A stretch of 64,000 nucleotides of DNA from Terrimonas sp. (GTDB lineage: Bacteria; Bacteroidota; Bacteroidia; Chitinophagales; Chitinophagaceae). A program made the position numbers and the translations under genes. The stretch lies in contig WGMO01000001.1 of NCBI GenBank assembly GCA_016125075.1, forward strand, positions 186,001-250,000. Direction: 5' to 3'. This document shows, in pieces, positions 27,624 to 36,929 of the stretch (position 1 is its first letter; each line of letters opens with the position of its first letter). Below the pieces are notes generated by a model. That model searched no databases. It was not told the DNA's origin and saw only the letters and a program-made list of their open reading frames with translations.

Positions 27624-29738
27624 TTAAGAAATACGGCTCCAGGCCGTTTTTCCCTGCTGAGATTGTAAATATTGTTTTATCATCAAATTTTCTGCCGAAT
27701 TCAGCTCAGGATCCTGGTCCAGCAGGTCTTCTGACAGATTTCTGGCAATTTCCAGCATTTCCCGGTCTTGGACTATACTGGCCAGCTTAAAGTTTAACAC
27801 ACCGCTCTGACGGGTGCCTTCTATATCGCCGGGCCCCCGAAGCTGAAGATCTTTTTCTGCAATCAGGAATCCGTTCAGGGTGCTCGTCATGGTTTTCATC
27901 CGCTCGCGGGCATCATTACCCAGCTTGTTCCCCGTAATAAGAATACAGTAACTTTTTGCTGAACCCCTCCCCACGCGGCCCCTGAGCTGGTGTAATTGAG
28001 ATAAGCCAAACCTTTCCGCACTTTCAATAACCATTACAGAAGCATTGGGCACATTGACACCCACTTCAATGACCGTGGTAGACACCATGATCTGGGTATC
28101 TCCCTCAACGAATCTTTTCATATTCGTTGTTTTCTGGTCGGCGGTTTGCCGTCCATGCAGCATACTGATCCAGTATTGGGGTTCAGGAAAATAGGCTTTC
28201 ACGTTTTCATACCCCTTCATCAGGTTCTCAAAATCCAGCTTTGAACTTTCCTCAATCAATGGAAAAATAATATAGGCCTGCCGGCCCTTAGCAATTTCCT
28301 TTTTGATGAAATCCATCACCTGCGACCGACCCGATTCAAAACGGTGAAAGGTCTGGATCGGTTGTCTTCCAGGCGGTAATTCATCAATCACACTATAGTC
28401 CAGGTCACCATAAGCTGACATGGCCAATGTTCTGGGTATCGGGGTGGCTGTCATGACCAGTACATGGGGCAACACCTCTGCTTTCTCCCAGAGTTTTGCT
28501 CTTTGCGCTACACCAAAACGGTGCTGCTCATCAATAATGGCCAATCCCAGCCTTTGAAACTGTACTTTGTCTTCAATTACGGCATGCGTGCCAATCAGGA
28601 TCTGTGATTGGCCGTTTTTTATCCTTTCGAGTATTTTTTTCCTTTCTGCAGTTTTAACAGAACCCGTCAGCAATTCAATACCGACCGGCAATTCTTTCAG
28701 CAAGTCCGTGAGATGGGCATAATGTTGCTGGGCCAGTATTTCGGTAGGGGCCATCAGGCAGCTTTGAAAACCATTATCGGCAGCCAGCAACATGATCAGT
28801 AAAGCGACAATCGTTTTACCACTGCCCACATCCCCTTGCAGGAGCCTGTTCATCTGGTGCCCTTTTGCAGTGTCGTTACGGATTTCCCGGATAACCCTTT
28901 TCTGTGCTTTTGTCAACTCGAAGGGAAGGAATTGTTCGTAAAAGATATTGAAGAGTTCCGCCACTTTTTCAAAGACCACTCCTTTTGACAGGCGGTGCCT
29001 CCTTGACCTGATCATGCCTAACCGTAACTGAGCCATAAAAAGTTCTTCGAACTTGAGTCTTTTTACCGCTGCTTCATAATCCGGTACAGAAGCCGGGAAA
29101 TGGATCTGTGTAAAAGCTTTGTATCGACTTTCAAGCCTGAGCTGATCGATTACTGTTGCCGGAAGGTTTTCAGGGATATTCTTTTCCGTTAGCTGCTGAA
29201 ACAATGTTCGGGTCAGGCTGGCAATCTGTCGTCCACCCAGGCTCCTGGATTTTAATTTTTCCGTGCTGGGGTAAACCGGTTCAAGAAAATTTTTCCCTTC
29301 CTTGTTCTCTGCTGTAAAAATTTCTAATTCCGGGTGTATGATCTGGGGGTGACCCTGGAAAAAACTGACCTTCCCGAAAACAAGGTAACGGGTACCGGTC
29401 TGTAATATTTTTTGGATCCAGGACAATCCCTGGAACCAGGTGAGTTCGAGAAAACCAGTATCATCTTTGAGCTGTGCCACCAAACGTTTGGAGCGTTTAT
29501 CACCCACCAATTCATATTGCAATAATTGTCCGGCAACCTGTATATAATCGGTTGCAGGATTGATCTCGCTGATCTTTGCAATTTTGGTCTTATCCACATG
29601 ACGGTTGGGATATAATTCAAGCAGGTCCCTGAAGGTGAAAACTCCCAATTCCTTCCTGAGTAAATCAGCCCGCTGCGGACCAACCCCTTTGAGATATTCA
29701 ATCGGACTGTTTAATATATCTGGATGTGAACTGATGAT
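27624..29738 (-). CDS. recG: ATP-dependent DNA helicase RecG, apparently with a non-AUG start
   Basis: About 704 residues from the ATC at 29738. Wedge/OB domain first, then helicase motifs: Walker A LLQGDVGSGKTIVAL, DExH-type IIDEQHRFG, motif III TATPIPRTLAM and motif VI QLRGRVGRG. RecG remodels stalled replication forks. The first possible ATG/GTG/TTG is a TTG at 29648, which would give 674 residues. That would drop the family-conserved segment SPIEYLKGVGPQRADLLRKE, encoded in frame just upstream. In-frame stop TAA at 29745-29747 limits the start to ATC 29738, ATC 29735, ATA 29717 or ATT 29702. No minus-strand ATG exists in any frame between 29648 and 29821. Exact start uncertain; identity certain. 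Confidence 0.93.
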   Translation of the reverse strand: MISSHPDILNSPIEYLKGVGPQRADLLRKELGVFTFRDLLELYPNRHVDKTKIAKISEINPATDYIQVAGQLLQYELVGDKRSKRLVAQLKDDTGFLELTWFQGLSWIQKILQTGTRYLVFGKVSFFQGHPQIIHPELEIFTAENKEGKNFLEPVYPSTEKLKSRSLGGRQIASLTRTLFQQLTEKNIPENLPATVIDQLRLESRYKAFTQIHFPASVPDYEAAVKRLKFEELFMAQLRLGMIRSRRHRLSKGVVFEKVAELFNIFYEQFLPFELTKAQKRVIREIRNDTAKGHQMNRLLQGDVGSGKTIVALLIMLLAADNGFQSCLMAPTEILAQQHYAHLTDLLKELPVGIELLTGSVKTAERKKILERIKNGQSQILIGTHAVIEDKVQFQRLGLAIIDEQHRFGVAQRAKLWEKAEVLPHVLVMTATPIPRTLAMSAYGDLDYSVIDELPPGRQPIQTFHRFESGRSQVMDFIKKEIAKGRQAYIIFPLIEESSKLDFENLMKGYENVKAYFPEPQYWISMLHGRQTADQKTTNMKRFVEGDTQIMVSTTVIEVGVNVPNASVMVIESAERFGLSQLHQLRGRVGRGSAKSYCILITGNKLGNDARERMKTMTSTLNGFLIAEKDLQLRGPGDIEGTRQSGVLNFKLASIVQDREMLEIARNLSEDLLDQDPELNSAENLMIKQYLQSQQGKTAWSRIS

Positions 29739-29750
29739 GTTGTTTTAAAA

Positions 29751-29758
29751 CAAAAGTA
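29751..29758 (-). promoter_or_regulatory. Possible -7 element of recG
   Basis: On the minus strand this reads TACTTTTG, a perfect TAnnTTTG, 12 bases before the proposed ATC start. No TTTG was found at the expected -33 position. If used, the recG leader is only a few bases long. Confidence 0.35.
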
Positions 29759-29789
29759 TTTGGTTTATAAGATTTTATTGGTATTTTTC
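29759..29789 (+). promoter_or_regulatory. Probable promoter of the wecA-like gene
   Basis: TTTG at 29759-29762, a 19-base spacer, then TATTTTTC at 29782-29789, matching TAnnTTTG except for the last base. The start codon is 39 bases further on. It sits in the divergent recG/wecA spacer. Confidence 0.55.
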
Positions 29790-29828
29790 CCCTACAATAT
29801 CTTGATATTGTTTTAAAGGCCATCTTTC

Positions 29829-30953
29829 ATGAACAACCAGCTTCCACTGCTTCAGGCTGTTATTGATTTCAAAGCGTTTAAACCTGCCATTTACAGTTAT
29901 GCCACCGCATTTGTGGTCACATTGATCTGTATTCCACTGGTGATCGGTTTTGTAAAACGGTATCATTTACTGGATAAACCAAATGAAAGAAAACTGCACC
30001 GCAACCCGGTTCCCACATTGGGTGGATTGGCCATCTTTGCGGGGCTCGTGGTATCCATGATCATCTGGGTCAACTTCGATAAGTACGATTCCTTTGTTGC
30101 CTTTTTTCTTTCCCTGGTCCTGCTCCTGGGCATCGGTATCATGGATGACCTGAAAGATCTTCCCGCCCGTTATAAATTGATCATTGAAGCCGGACTGGCA
30201 TTGATGATAGCACTTTCGGGAACAAGGATCACCGGTTTTGGCGGATTATTCGGATTATATGAACTGCCCGTCACGGCACAGTATACCATCACCATAGTCG
30301 CTATAATCGGTATCATCAATGCCTTCAACCTGATTGATGGAATTGACGGACTCGCAGGCGGACTGGGTTTCATGAGCCTCGTATCACTGGGCATTTTCCT
30401 GATGGCAAGCCGGGAGATCAATTATTCGCTGATCGCCTTTGCCATGGCCGGTGCCCTCCTGGCATTTCTCTATTATAATTTAAACCCTGCAAAAATATTT
30501 ATGGGGGATACCGGTTCTTTGATCCTGGGATTTGTGATCGCTATCCTGTGTATCCATTTTATCAAGATCAATATCAGAGCACCCCGGCCATTTGTTCCCA
30601 ATGTGGGTCTTTTTACCCTGGGCATCATTATCATACCTGTTTTTGATGCCATCCGCGTTTTCAGTACCCGTTTATGGAGCGGCCGTTCGCCCTTTTCGCC
30701 AGACAGGAACCATATTCATCACCTGGTTACCAACCATGGTTTCTCGCATGGGTTTGCCGCCAGACTGATCTGCTTCATCAATGGCATCCTGCAGTTTGGG
30801 ATCTACTGGATGAGAAACCTGCGGCCCGAATTCCTCTTATTAGTTATGCTGGTCGCCATGCTTTTGATTATCTGGATTTTGAAAAGAAGCTATTGGTTAA
30901 AAAAGATATTACCCCATTCTGTCAATACCGGTCTGGAGATAAAATCAAATTGA
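29829..30953 (+). CDS. Undecaprenyl-phosphate GlcNAc-1-phosphate transferase-like (WecA/TagO, GT4 / MraY family)
   Basis: 374 residues, ~11 membrane helices. Family motifs on cytoplasmic loops: [31 protein letters not shown] (the catalytic Asp pair), [15 protein letters not shown] and [11 protein letters not shown] late [10 protein letters not shown] corresponds to the HIHH carbohydrate-recognition motif of WecA/TagO. It transfers a sugar-1-phosphate (likely GlcNAc) to undecaprenyl phosphate to begin O-antigen, capsule or wall polymer synthesis. The sugar is inferred. No other glycan genes are adjacent. A weak hairpin separates it from the convergent barrel gene. Confidence 0.92.
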   Translation: MNNQLPLLQAVIDFKAFKPAIYSYATAFVVTLICIPLVIGFVKRYHLLDKPNERKLHRNPVPTLGGLAIFAGLVVSMIIWVNFDKYDSFVAFFLSLVLLLGIGIMDDLKDLPARYKLIIEAGLALMIALSGTRITGFGGLFGLYELPVTAQYTITIVAIIGIINAFNLIDGIDGLAGGLGFMSLVSLGIFLMASREINYSLIAFAMAGALLAFLYYNLNPAKIFMGDTGSLILGFVIAILCIHFIKINIRAPRPFVPNVGLFTLGIIIIPVFDAIRVFSTRLWSGRSPFSPDRNHIHHLVTNHGFSHGFAARLICFINGILQFGIYWMRNLRPEFLLLVMLVAMLLIIWILKRSYWLKKILPHSVNTGLEIKSN

Positions 30954-30954
30954 C

Positions 30955-30985
30955 AAAAGTGTATTTCATTGTATTGCACTTTTTG
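30955..30985 (+). terminator. Possible shared terminator between convergent genes
   Basis: AAAAGTG at 30955-30961 pairs with 30977-30983 across a 15-base loop and continues into a short T run. It lies between the convergent stops at 30953 and 30996. The stem is AT-rich, so evidence is modest. Confidence 0.4.
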
Positions 30986-30995
30986 GCTGACCAGG

Positions 30996-32198
30996 TTAAA
31001 AGCTCCACTTCAGCCTGATAAAAAAGAGTTTTCCAAAATTGCCATACAGGCTGCTGGCTTTCCCAAAAAATAATTGCCCGCCCGTTAAGAACTCCACCGT
31101 ATTGGACAAGGAAAAGGTCATGAAAGGCCCGATAAAGAAAGAACCATCATTGGGATTAATGATTCCGGAAAGATCGCCCCGGATCAGGGGTGTAAAATTG
31201 TAGGCAATTTCAGTAAAAATAGAATGCCTGGCGGGAGAAAGTGATTTAGCAGAAACATTGTTCAAAAAGAAGTCAGCGGAAAGACTGTCCCCTTGCTGCC
31301 TGCCGCCGCTGTTCAGCAAGTAAGAACCCTGCAGATACAAACTGCCGGGAAAAGTATAGTTAATCCCCAATGATGCCGAGACTACTGTTTGCGACATCAG
31401 GATTTTTTTTCGGGGAACAAATGCGGTGATCTCGCCATTAAAACCTGCTTTACCCAATACACCGGACCATCCTCCACCCAACACATAATCCGTCTTCATC
31501 ACACCTGACAGCAACTGCAGGTCATAACTGCCCTTGTTAAAACGATACAAACCTGCGGCTACCGTTTCGCCGGGGTGCCTTCCGGGCTTGTAAGCCAGTT
31601 CGGCTGATGAAGTGCTGTTTACATAATACTGGATCCTGACCGCATCCGTGCCCGGTCTTTCTTCATAATCAAAATCAAAATAAGAATAGGCATTAAAAAT
31701 ATCATTGGGGTTCCAGACCAGGTTAAGCCCCCAGTTGATTCGCTGCCGGCCGGCTGTCACCTGCCATTTCCCTTTCGTAAAATCAAGGGCGGCACGGTCG
31801 ATCATACTCTGCCATAAAAAAGATTGGCTACTGGTGATCAGGGCGGAAAGATTGAATAAATTATTTGTCCCTGACAGTAAGGATTTATTTTGTTTATACA
31901 ATTCTGCAGATCGACCGATGAATAAACGGTTCCGCAAACCAAGATGAAACTTCCAGATGCTATCGGCAAACCACCGGATATCAAACCGGTTATGCACCAG
32001 GTTATCACCGGTCCATTTTTTATTAAAACCGGAATACTGGAAACTTTGCAAATCTTTCAGGTAACCGTTCACAGACCAGTGCTTAATTTTTTCTGCAACT
32101 GGCCCGGTACTATCGGTTGAAATTTGAGCGGGCAGCCGTAAAGAAAATATCAGTGCTATCAAACACCCTGCAACTATTTTAATGAAGCGCTTGCGCAT
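30996..32198 (-). CDS. Predicted outer-membrane barrel protein of the Lol-like export cassette
   Basis: 400 residues from the ATG at 32198, overlapping the ATPase gene by 20 bp; a GTG at 32222 is in frame but precedes the natural signal (MRKRFIKIVAGCLIALIFSLRLPAQ). The mature part is rich in aromatic amphipathic strands with short turns (GRQRINWGLNLVWNPNDIFNAY, then VRIQYYVNSTSSAELAYKPG). This resembles DUF1302/alginate-export-type porins. Being last in an operon with a LolA-like protein, two permeases and an ATPase, it may be the outer-membrane component of that pathway. The family name is tentative. Confidence 0.75.
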   Translation of the reverse strand: MRKRFIKIVAGCLIALIFSLRLPAQISTDSTGPVAEKIKHWSVNGYLKDLQSFQYSGFNKKWTGDNLVHNRFDIRWFADSIWKFHLGLRNRLFIGRSAELYKQNKSLLSGTNNLFNLSALITSSQSFLWQSMIDRAALDFTKGKWQVTAGRQRINWGLNLVWNPNDIFNAYSYFDFDYEERPGTDAVRIQYYVNSTSSAELAYKPGRHPGETVAAGLYRFNKGSYDLQLLSGVMKTDYVLGGGWSGVLGKAGFNGEITAFVPRKKILMSQTVVSASLGINYTFPGSLYLQGSYLLNSGGRQQGDSLSADFFLNNVSAKSLSPARHSIFTEIAYNFTPLIRGDLSGIINPNDGSFFIGPFMTFSLSNTVEFLTGGQLFFGKASSLYGNFGKLFFIRLKWSF

Positions 32199-32889
32199 AA
32201 TGTTTTTCTGTTTGCTGGTCACTGATTACTTTCCCGTCTTCCAGGGTCACCAGGCGCCGGGCCTTGTCCATCACCCGCTGGTCATGTGTGGAAAAGATAA
32301 AGGTCATCTCCTCTTTGCGGTTGAGTTCCGCCATCATTTCCAATAAGGTATCTGCCGATTTTGAATCCAGGTTAGCAGTGGGTTCATCTGCCAGCACAAA
32401 AATCGGTTTGGAAGCCAGGGCCCTTGCCACCGCAACACGTTGTTGCTGTCCCCCGGATAAATATTTTGGCCGGACATTCATCTTATCTCGCAACCCCATT
32501 TCATCCAGCAGGTAACGGGCTCTTTCTTCCCTGTCTTTTCGACTGGTATGTTGCAGTTCCATGATGAATTCAACATTCTCTTTTACGGTCAATACCGGGA
32601 TCAGGTTATAGGATTGGAAAATAAACCCAATATTGTGTAACCGGAAATCCACTAATTTCCCGGAAGGCATCACTGTTATATCCCGCGCGTCAATCATAAC
32701 TTTACCTGATGTAGGCTGGTCCAGCCCCCCGATCATATTCAGCAAAGTTGTTTTCCCGCAACCCGAAGGACCGACTATAGCCGTAAACTCACCTTTTTGA
32801 AATGCCAGGTCAATGCCATTCAGGGCATGCACTGGCACCATGGTTTCGTTATAAGTCTTTGTCAGCGCTTTTACTTCTATGATTGACAT
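32179..32889 (-). CDS. ABC transporter ATP-binding protein, LolD/MacB type
   Basis: 236 residues from the ATG at 32889 (MSIIEVKALTKTY); the TTG at 32910 is less likely. Walker A GPSGCGKTT, Q-loop FQSYNLIP, signature LSGGQQQRVAVARALA, Walker B IFVLADEPTANLD and switch His in STHDQRV are all intact. The closest subfamily by sequence is LolD/MacB/FtsE. It would energise the two FtsX-like permeases encoded just upstream (gap 26 bp), forming a mechanotransmission or lipid-extraction type ABC complex. Confidence 0.93.
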   Translation of the reverse strand: MSIIEVKALTKTYNETMVPVHALNGIDLAFQKGEFTAIVGPSGCGKTTLLNMIGGLDQPTSGKVMIDARDITVMPSGKLVDFRLHNIGFIFQSYNLIPVLTVKENVEFIMELQHTSRKDREERARYLLDEMGLRDKMNVRPKYLSGGQQQRVAVARALASKPIFVLADEPTANLDSKSADTLLEMMAELNRKEEMTFIFSTHDQRVMDKARRLVTLEDGKVISDQQTEKHYAQALH

Positions 32890-32915
32890 AATTCCATTTT
32901 TAAATTTCAAATTTA

Positions 32916-34133
32916 TTATTCCCCGCGAACGGCTTCTGCCGGTTTCAATCTTACGGCTCTCCGGGCAGGAAACAATCCTGCTATTACCGCGATAAAGATG
33001 ACCATCAGGGCCAGTATCCCGTAAAATTCCGCCCCCAGGGTCGGGTAAACGATACTGCTATAACCCAGCGCATTGATGCCTTCTGCGATGATGGAGAGGT
33101 TGATCCCGTGCTTGCCAAACCAATAAACCGTTGCGATACTGATCAGCACGCCGATCACGGCACCGGTGAGGGAGAGAAAGACTGTTTCCAGCAGGATCAT
33201 CCCAAATACCCTGGAAGGTTTCATGCCCACCGACAACAACATCCCGATTTCGCGGGTGCGTTCCATAACGGCCATCAGCATGGTGTTGACGATCCCGAAT
33301 GCCAGTGCGATCAGGATGATGGCGACAAAGATGACCGTCATCTGCCGGATGGTACCGGATAGTAACTGGAGCATGGGTGATAATTCGGTCCAGGTTTGCA
33401 CCTGCAGGGAAGGGAATTTTTGTTCTGCAATATCCGCTATACCTTTCGTATCCTTATCCCGATGAAGGAGAACCGTAATGACCGTTGCTGCCCCCCCGGG
33501 GAAATGAATAAGGTTTTGCAGGTCTTTTTCCCGCACATATACTGTTTCCTTATCAAAGTCACTATTATGTGTTTTATAGATCCCCTCCACCCGGAAAGCC
33601 CCATAAATGATATCCCCTTCTGTTGTTTGCAATGTCAGTACAATGCGGGCATGTAATTTCACCTTCAGCTTTTCCGCCAGTTGCTGCCCTATCAAAACAA
33701 GGTTTTGCCGGTCGCTTTTAAAATAATCACCCTGGACCAGTTTCGATGCAATATCACTTACCCTTGCAGCAGTTTTTGGGGTAATGCCGTTCACCAGTAG
33801 GGCGGCAGAACTCGAAGCCGTTGAGGCCATTGCCGACATCTGGAAACTGGCTGCCACGGCCTGCACCCCCGGAATGGATGCAAGGGCAGCCACCACGCTA
33901 TCGGCATTGTGTACCTGTAACTGGATATCATGATTCAGTAAAAACCCTGAATCATTCAGCTGTATGTGCCCTGTTTCCGTATGGATGGTCGTAAAGATCT
34001 GTTGCTCCGTCATACCCTGCATAAAAGCATCTGCGAATATGCCACCCCAAAGCCCGACCACCACTGCTGTGATGATCACGAGACTTCTAGTCTTATTCCG
34101 CCAAATGTTGCGCCAGGCAATTCGTACCAGCAT
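32916..34133 (-). CDS. ABC transporter permease, LolC/E-MacB (FtsX) type
   Basis: 405 residues. N-terminal helix preceded by the usual WRNIWRNKTRSL, then a large periplasmic domain (~45-265). Three C-terminal helices carry the FtsX-domain motif MLMAVMERTREIGMLLSVGMKP (~285-310). Ends in the coupling segment FPARRAVRLKPAEAVRGE, typical of this class. Pairs with the second permease gene upstream (4 bp gap) and the ATPase downstream, suggesting a heterodimer like LolCE. Confidence 0.92.
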   Translation of the reverse strand: MLVRIAWRNIWRNKTRSLVIITAVVVGLWGGIFADAFMQGMTEQQIFTTIHTETGHIQLNDSGFLLNHDIQLQVHNADSVVAALASIPGVQAVAASFQMSAMASTASSSAALLVNGITPKTAARVSDIASKLVQGDYFKSDRQNLVLIGQQLAEKLKVKLHARIVLTLQTTEGDIIYGAFRVEGIYKTHNSDFDKETVYVREKDLQNLIHFPGGAATVITVLLHRDKDTKGIADIAEQKFPSLQVQTWTELSPMLQLLSGTIRQMTVIFVAIILIALAFGIVNTMLMAVMERTREIGMLLSVGMKPSRVFGMILLETVFLSLTGAVIGVLISIATVYWFGKHGINLSIIAEGINALGYSSIVYPTLGAEFYGILALMVIFIAVIAGLFPARRAVRLKPAEAVRGE

Positions 34134-34137
34134 CTTA

Positions 34138-35361
34138 TTATTGTTTTAAAGTTTCGGCTACAGCAAACCGGTTGATATACCATAAAGGATAGACCGCAGC
34201 AAGGATGGCCATCCCCAAAACAGTGATACCCTGGAATATAAATATGGAAGGGTCCAGCGACGAAGGCATGAGCGGTTCTATGCCGAATTGCTGATAGGCC
34301 TCAGCCGCAGCACCCGTCAATTCGATAGGATGCCTGTGAAAATAAAGGAGTACCGGCAATATGAAAAGGCTCCCGCACAGGATACCGATCAGGCTGATGA
34401 AGAGCGTTTCCAACATCACCACAATGGCCAGTTTGAAACGGCGCATACCCACGGCAATCATGGTGGCAAACTCTTTTTTTCGCTCAATGGTCATCATCAG
34501 GATTGTACCCAATACGCCAAATGCCACCACTACATATAAAATACCCAGCATAATGATTCCGCCGGCATTATCCCCCTGTATCTCCTGTACCAGGGTCTTA
34601 TTCATGACAGGCCATTCCATGACCTCGTAAGTGGAGTCCAGCTTGTTTTCCAGCCATCTCTGGGTGCTCGCCATTTTTCCCGGCTGCTCCAGCATCAGGC
34701 TGATAGAAGTGATATGACCCGGTGCCCCAAAAAGGATTTGCGCATCGGGCAGGGACATAAAGACCATTGAATTATTGATGGGGCCAATCGGGTAATGAAA
34801 GATACCCTGGATTTGAAACTGCCCCGCAGCCGTACTGCCATGATATCCCTGTCCCAACAAAACAAGCGTATCCCCCAAATGAAGTTCCAGGTACTTCGCC
34901 AGGCCGTCGCCGATCAATATCCCCTGCTGGTCATTGTTCTGTAAAAAACTTCCTTCCACGATCTTTCCGGCTAAACCGTTCATCTGATCTTCTTTCCCGG
35001 CATCAATACCCATCACACCCACCCCCTTTGTATGAGGTCCTGAAGAGGCCAGCGCAAAAGATTCCAACCGCGGAACGGCCAGGGTAATATTCTTTTCCTG
35101 TTTAAAAACATTATCGAGGGCGCTATCATAGATAAAGGAATTATTGATCGACTGATCGTCCCAATAACCTTTTTGATGCACCTGAATATAACCCGTGGAA
35201 AACCTTACGGCATTACTGATCATATTACCATAAGCGCCTTTCTGCAGGGAACGGATGGCGATGGCCAGTACAACAGCCATCATGACCGAAGCAAGCGTGA
35301 TCAGGGTCCTGCGCCGGTTCCGCCACAAATTTCGCCAGGCAAGTTTGACAAACTGTTTCAT
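34138..35361 (-). CDS. ABC transporter permease, LolC/E-MacB (FtsX) type (second subunit)
   Basis: 407 residues from the ATG at 35361. Starts MKQFVKLAWRNLWRNRRRTL, the same inner-membrane entry motif as its neighbour. A periplasmic domain follows, then the FtsX motif ILMMTIERKKEFATMIAVGMRRF near residue 295 and three C-terminal helices. Sequence divergence from the adjacent permease argues for distinct subunits rather than a recent duplication. A ~40-bp gap separates it from the LolA-like gene. Confidence 0.91.
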   Translation of the reverse strand: MKQFVKLAWRNLWRNRRRTLITLASVMMAVVLAIAIRSLQKGAYGNMISNAVRFSTGYIQVHQKGYWDDQSINNSFIYDSALDNVFKQEKNITLAVPRLESFALASSGPHTKGVGVMGIDAGKEDQMNGLAGKIVEGSFLQNNDQQGILIGDGLAKYLELHLGDTLVLLGQGYHGSTAAGQFQIQGIFHYPIGPINNSMVFMSLPDAQILFGAPGHITSISLMLEQPGKMASTQRWLENKLDSTYEVMEWPVMNKTLVQEIQGDNAGGIIMLGILYVVVAFGVLGTILMMTIERKKEFATMIAVGMRRFKLAIVVMLETLFISLIGILCGSLFILPVLLYFHRHPIELTGAAAEAYQQFGIEPLMPSSLDPSIFIFQGITVLGMAILAAVYPLWYINRFAVAETLKQ

Positions 35362-35400
35362 CAAAAAATCAATTTAGGGGTATCCCTGTCCAATATTGGT

Positions 35401-36153
35401 TCAGCGGATATTTTTCATGTTTTGCTGTGAAAAGAAGTCAGCATTCAGTGAAATATTAAATTTCAGTTGCTGAAACTCCATGATGGTCTGCTTCCCTTTT
35501 TCTTTTACCGGTGTCATCACCATTTTTGCCGGCAGGTCCCGGTCCCCAAAATGGCGTATATCAGATTGTGTTTCCCGGTTCACCAGTTCACCATCATCAT
35601 TATAAAACTCCGATTGCAGCATAAAATATTTATCCTTCGCGATCCACAAAATGATCTTATCCCAGACCACTGCTGCATCGGGCTGGGGTGTCAATTCAAT
35701 TTTGTAACAGTCATAACCGCCAAATGATTCGGTACCCAACATCTTATGGGTATAATCATCCACGATGGAATTGATCTTGACCAGGTCATTATTGGTAAAA
35801 TCAGATCCCATCCAGTTTTGCCCCATCATTGAAGGAGGGATCCGGATGATGCGGCTGATGCTGGGCATCCAGTTCCACATTTCATTGTTTCTTTTTAAAA
35901 ACACCTGGCCCTTATCCTGGGCAGGGCCGGTGATGAGTATCATATAGTAATCATTTCCCAGCGACCACATTTTCATACTCACTTTTCGGGTCCAGGCAGG
36001 ACGTACCACCGTCATAGTGGCCAGGCTCTGGCTTGAACGGCCCATCATCAGTTCGTTGGCTTTGCGTACAATTTCAGTGGCGGAAGGCTGTGCTGCTGAA
36101 CGGGAGAAAGCAACCAGGAAAATCAAAAAAGGGATTAAGATTATTTTTTTCAT
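35401..36153 (-). CDS. LolA-like outer-membrane lipoprotein-sorting protein
   Basis: 250 residues. Signal peptide MKKIILIPFLIFLVAFSRSAAQ, then ATEIVRKANELMMGRSSQSLATMTVVRPAW. The half-barrel pattern of the LolA/LolB fold follows, including WNWMPSISRIIRIPPSMMGQNWMGSDFTNNDLVK, the signature of the longer 'lipoprotein-sorting' proteins. These occur with LolCDE-like permeases and carry a lipid or lipoprotein across the periplasm. The cassette context fits a dedicated lipid or lipoprotein carrier. Cargo is not evident. Confidence 0.88.
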   Translation of the reverse strand: MKKIILIPFLIFLVAFSRSAAQPSATEIVRKANELMMGRSSQSLATMTVVRPAWTRKVSMKMWSLGNDYYMILITGPAQDKGQVFLKRNNEMWNWMPSISRIIRIPPSMMGQNWMGSDFTNNDLVKINSIVDDYTHKMLGTESFGGYDCYKIELTPQPDAAVVWDKIILWIAKDKYFMLQSEFYNDDGELVNRETQSDIRHFGDRDLPAKMVMTPVKEKGKQTIMEFQQLKFNISLNADFFSQQNMKNIR

Positions 36154-36181
36154 CGATTGATATTTTTATCAGCGTATAAGC

Positions 36182-36760
36182 TCATGCAAACTTTTTCACG
36201 ATCATTGTAATAACATCTTCCAATGGATATAAACCTCCCGACACGAGCAGGTCAAACATCAGTCCATCAAGGATGGCTCCAAACAGCAAAGCTTCCGCGA
36301 TAGGGTTTTCAGACCCCTTTTTTTCAAAATACACGACATAAAGTGCCAGGTATTGCTGTAAGAACTGAGCGGCTTCCTTTTTAAATTTTTCTGCCAGGTG
36401 GGGTTGTAATGCCAGCATCGTATAGAGCCGCCAAAAATCTGTTTCCTGTAAAAACAACTCAATCATATGCCGCAGGCTGTCTTCAAATGCTTTTTGGGTG
36501 GACACTTCTTTAATGGCTTTTTCTTCCATAAAGGAAGCCGCTTTCTGTAAGCCAAAACTGATCAGTGCTTCCACCAGTTTTTCCTTGCTTTCATAATAAG
36601 AATAGAGCAGCCCCTTGGCGATACCGGCTTCTTTGGCAATCATATTGATCGTAGCGCCCTTGTAACCGTGAACGGCAAATACTTTCAGGGCGGCCTCCAG
36701 GATCTGCTGTTGTTTGCTGGCTTTTAGTTGCTCTAATTGTATTGAAGTACGCGGTGACAT
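36182..36760 (-). CDS. TetR/AcrR family regulator of the export cassette
   Basis: 192 residues. N-terminal HTH (~15-60: ILEAALKVFAVHGYKGATINMIAKEAGIAKGLLYSYYESKEKLVEALI) is a canonical TetR DNA-binding domain. The C-terminal ligand/dimer domain is variable. It is the first gene of the five-gene cassette, 28 bp before the LolA-like gene. A near-perfect 20-bp palindrome lies immediately upstream and overlaps the end of a strong promoter. It therefore probably represses itself and the downstream export genes until a ligand binds. Ligand unknown. Confidence 0.92.
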   Translation of the reverse strand: MSPRTSIQLEQLKASKQQQILEAALKVFAVHGYKGATINMIAKEAGIAKGLLYSYYESKEKLVEALISFGLQKAASFMEEKAIKEVSTQKAFEDSLRHMIELFLQETDFWRLYTMLALQPHLAEKFKKEAAQFLQQYLALYVVYFEKKGSENPIAEALLFGAILDGLMFDLLVSGGLYPLEDVITMIVKKFA

Positions 36761-36766
36761 ATTTTT

Positions 36767-36786
36767 TTGACTGAACGTTCGGTCAA
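36767..36786. promoter_or_regulatory. TetR operator palindrome
   Basis: A 20-bp inverted repeat centred on GAACGTTC, with outer arms TTGAC/GTCAA; only one base pair breaks the symmetry. It starts 6 bp upstream of the TetR start codon and overlaps the last bases of the -7 element. Confidence 0.8.
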
Positions 36787-36814
36787 AATTAAAAATTTTA
36801 CTGTATCCATCAAA
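36784..36814 (-). promoter_or_regulatory. Promoter of the tetR-Lol cassette
   Basis: On the minus strand TTTG (36814-36811), a 19-base spacer, then TAATTTTG (36791-36784), a full match to the Bacteroidota consensus. The palindromic operator overlaps its downstream edge. Confidence 0.8.
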
Positions 36815-36929
36815 TTTTTTTCATACCGCAGTCATTACAAATTGATTGATAGTAGGTTAGGAAAGACGCAGGAACGGAAGGACGGGATACATTCCTCCTT
36901 TAAAATTCCCGCCAGCTGGTTTTGAACCT

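Noticed and set aside
36020-36033. 14-base identity with part of the mnmE repeat (within the LolA-like gene)
   Set aside because: Only 14 bases match, they lie inside a coding sequence, and flanking bases do not match. Most likely chance.
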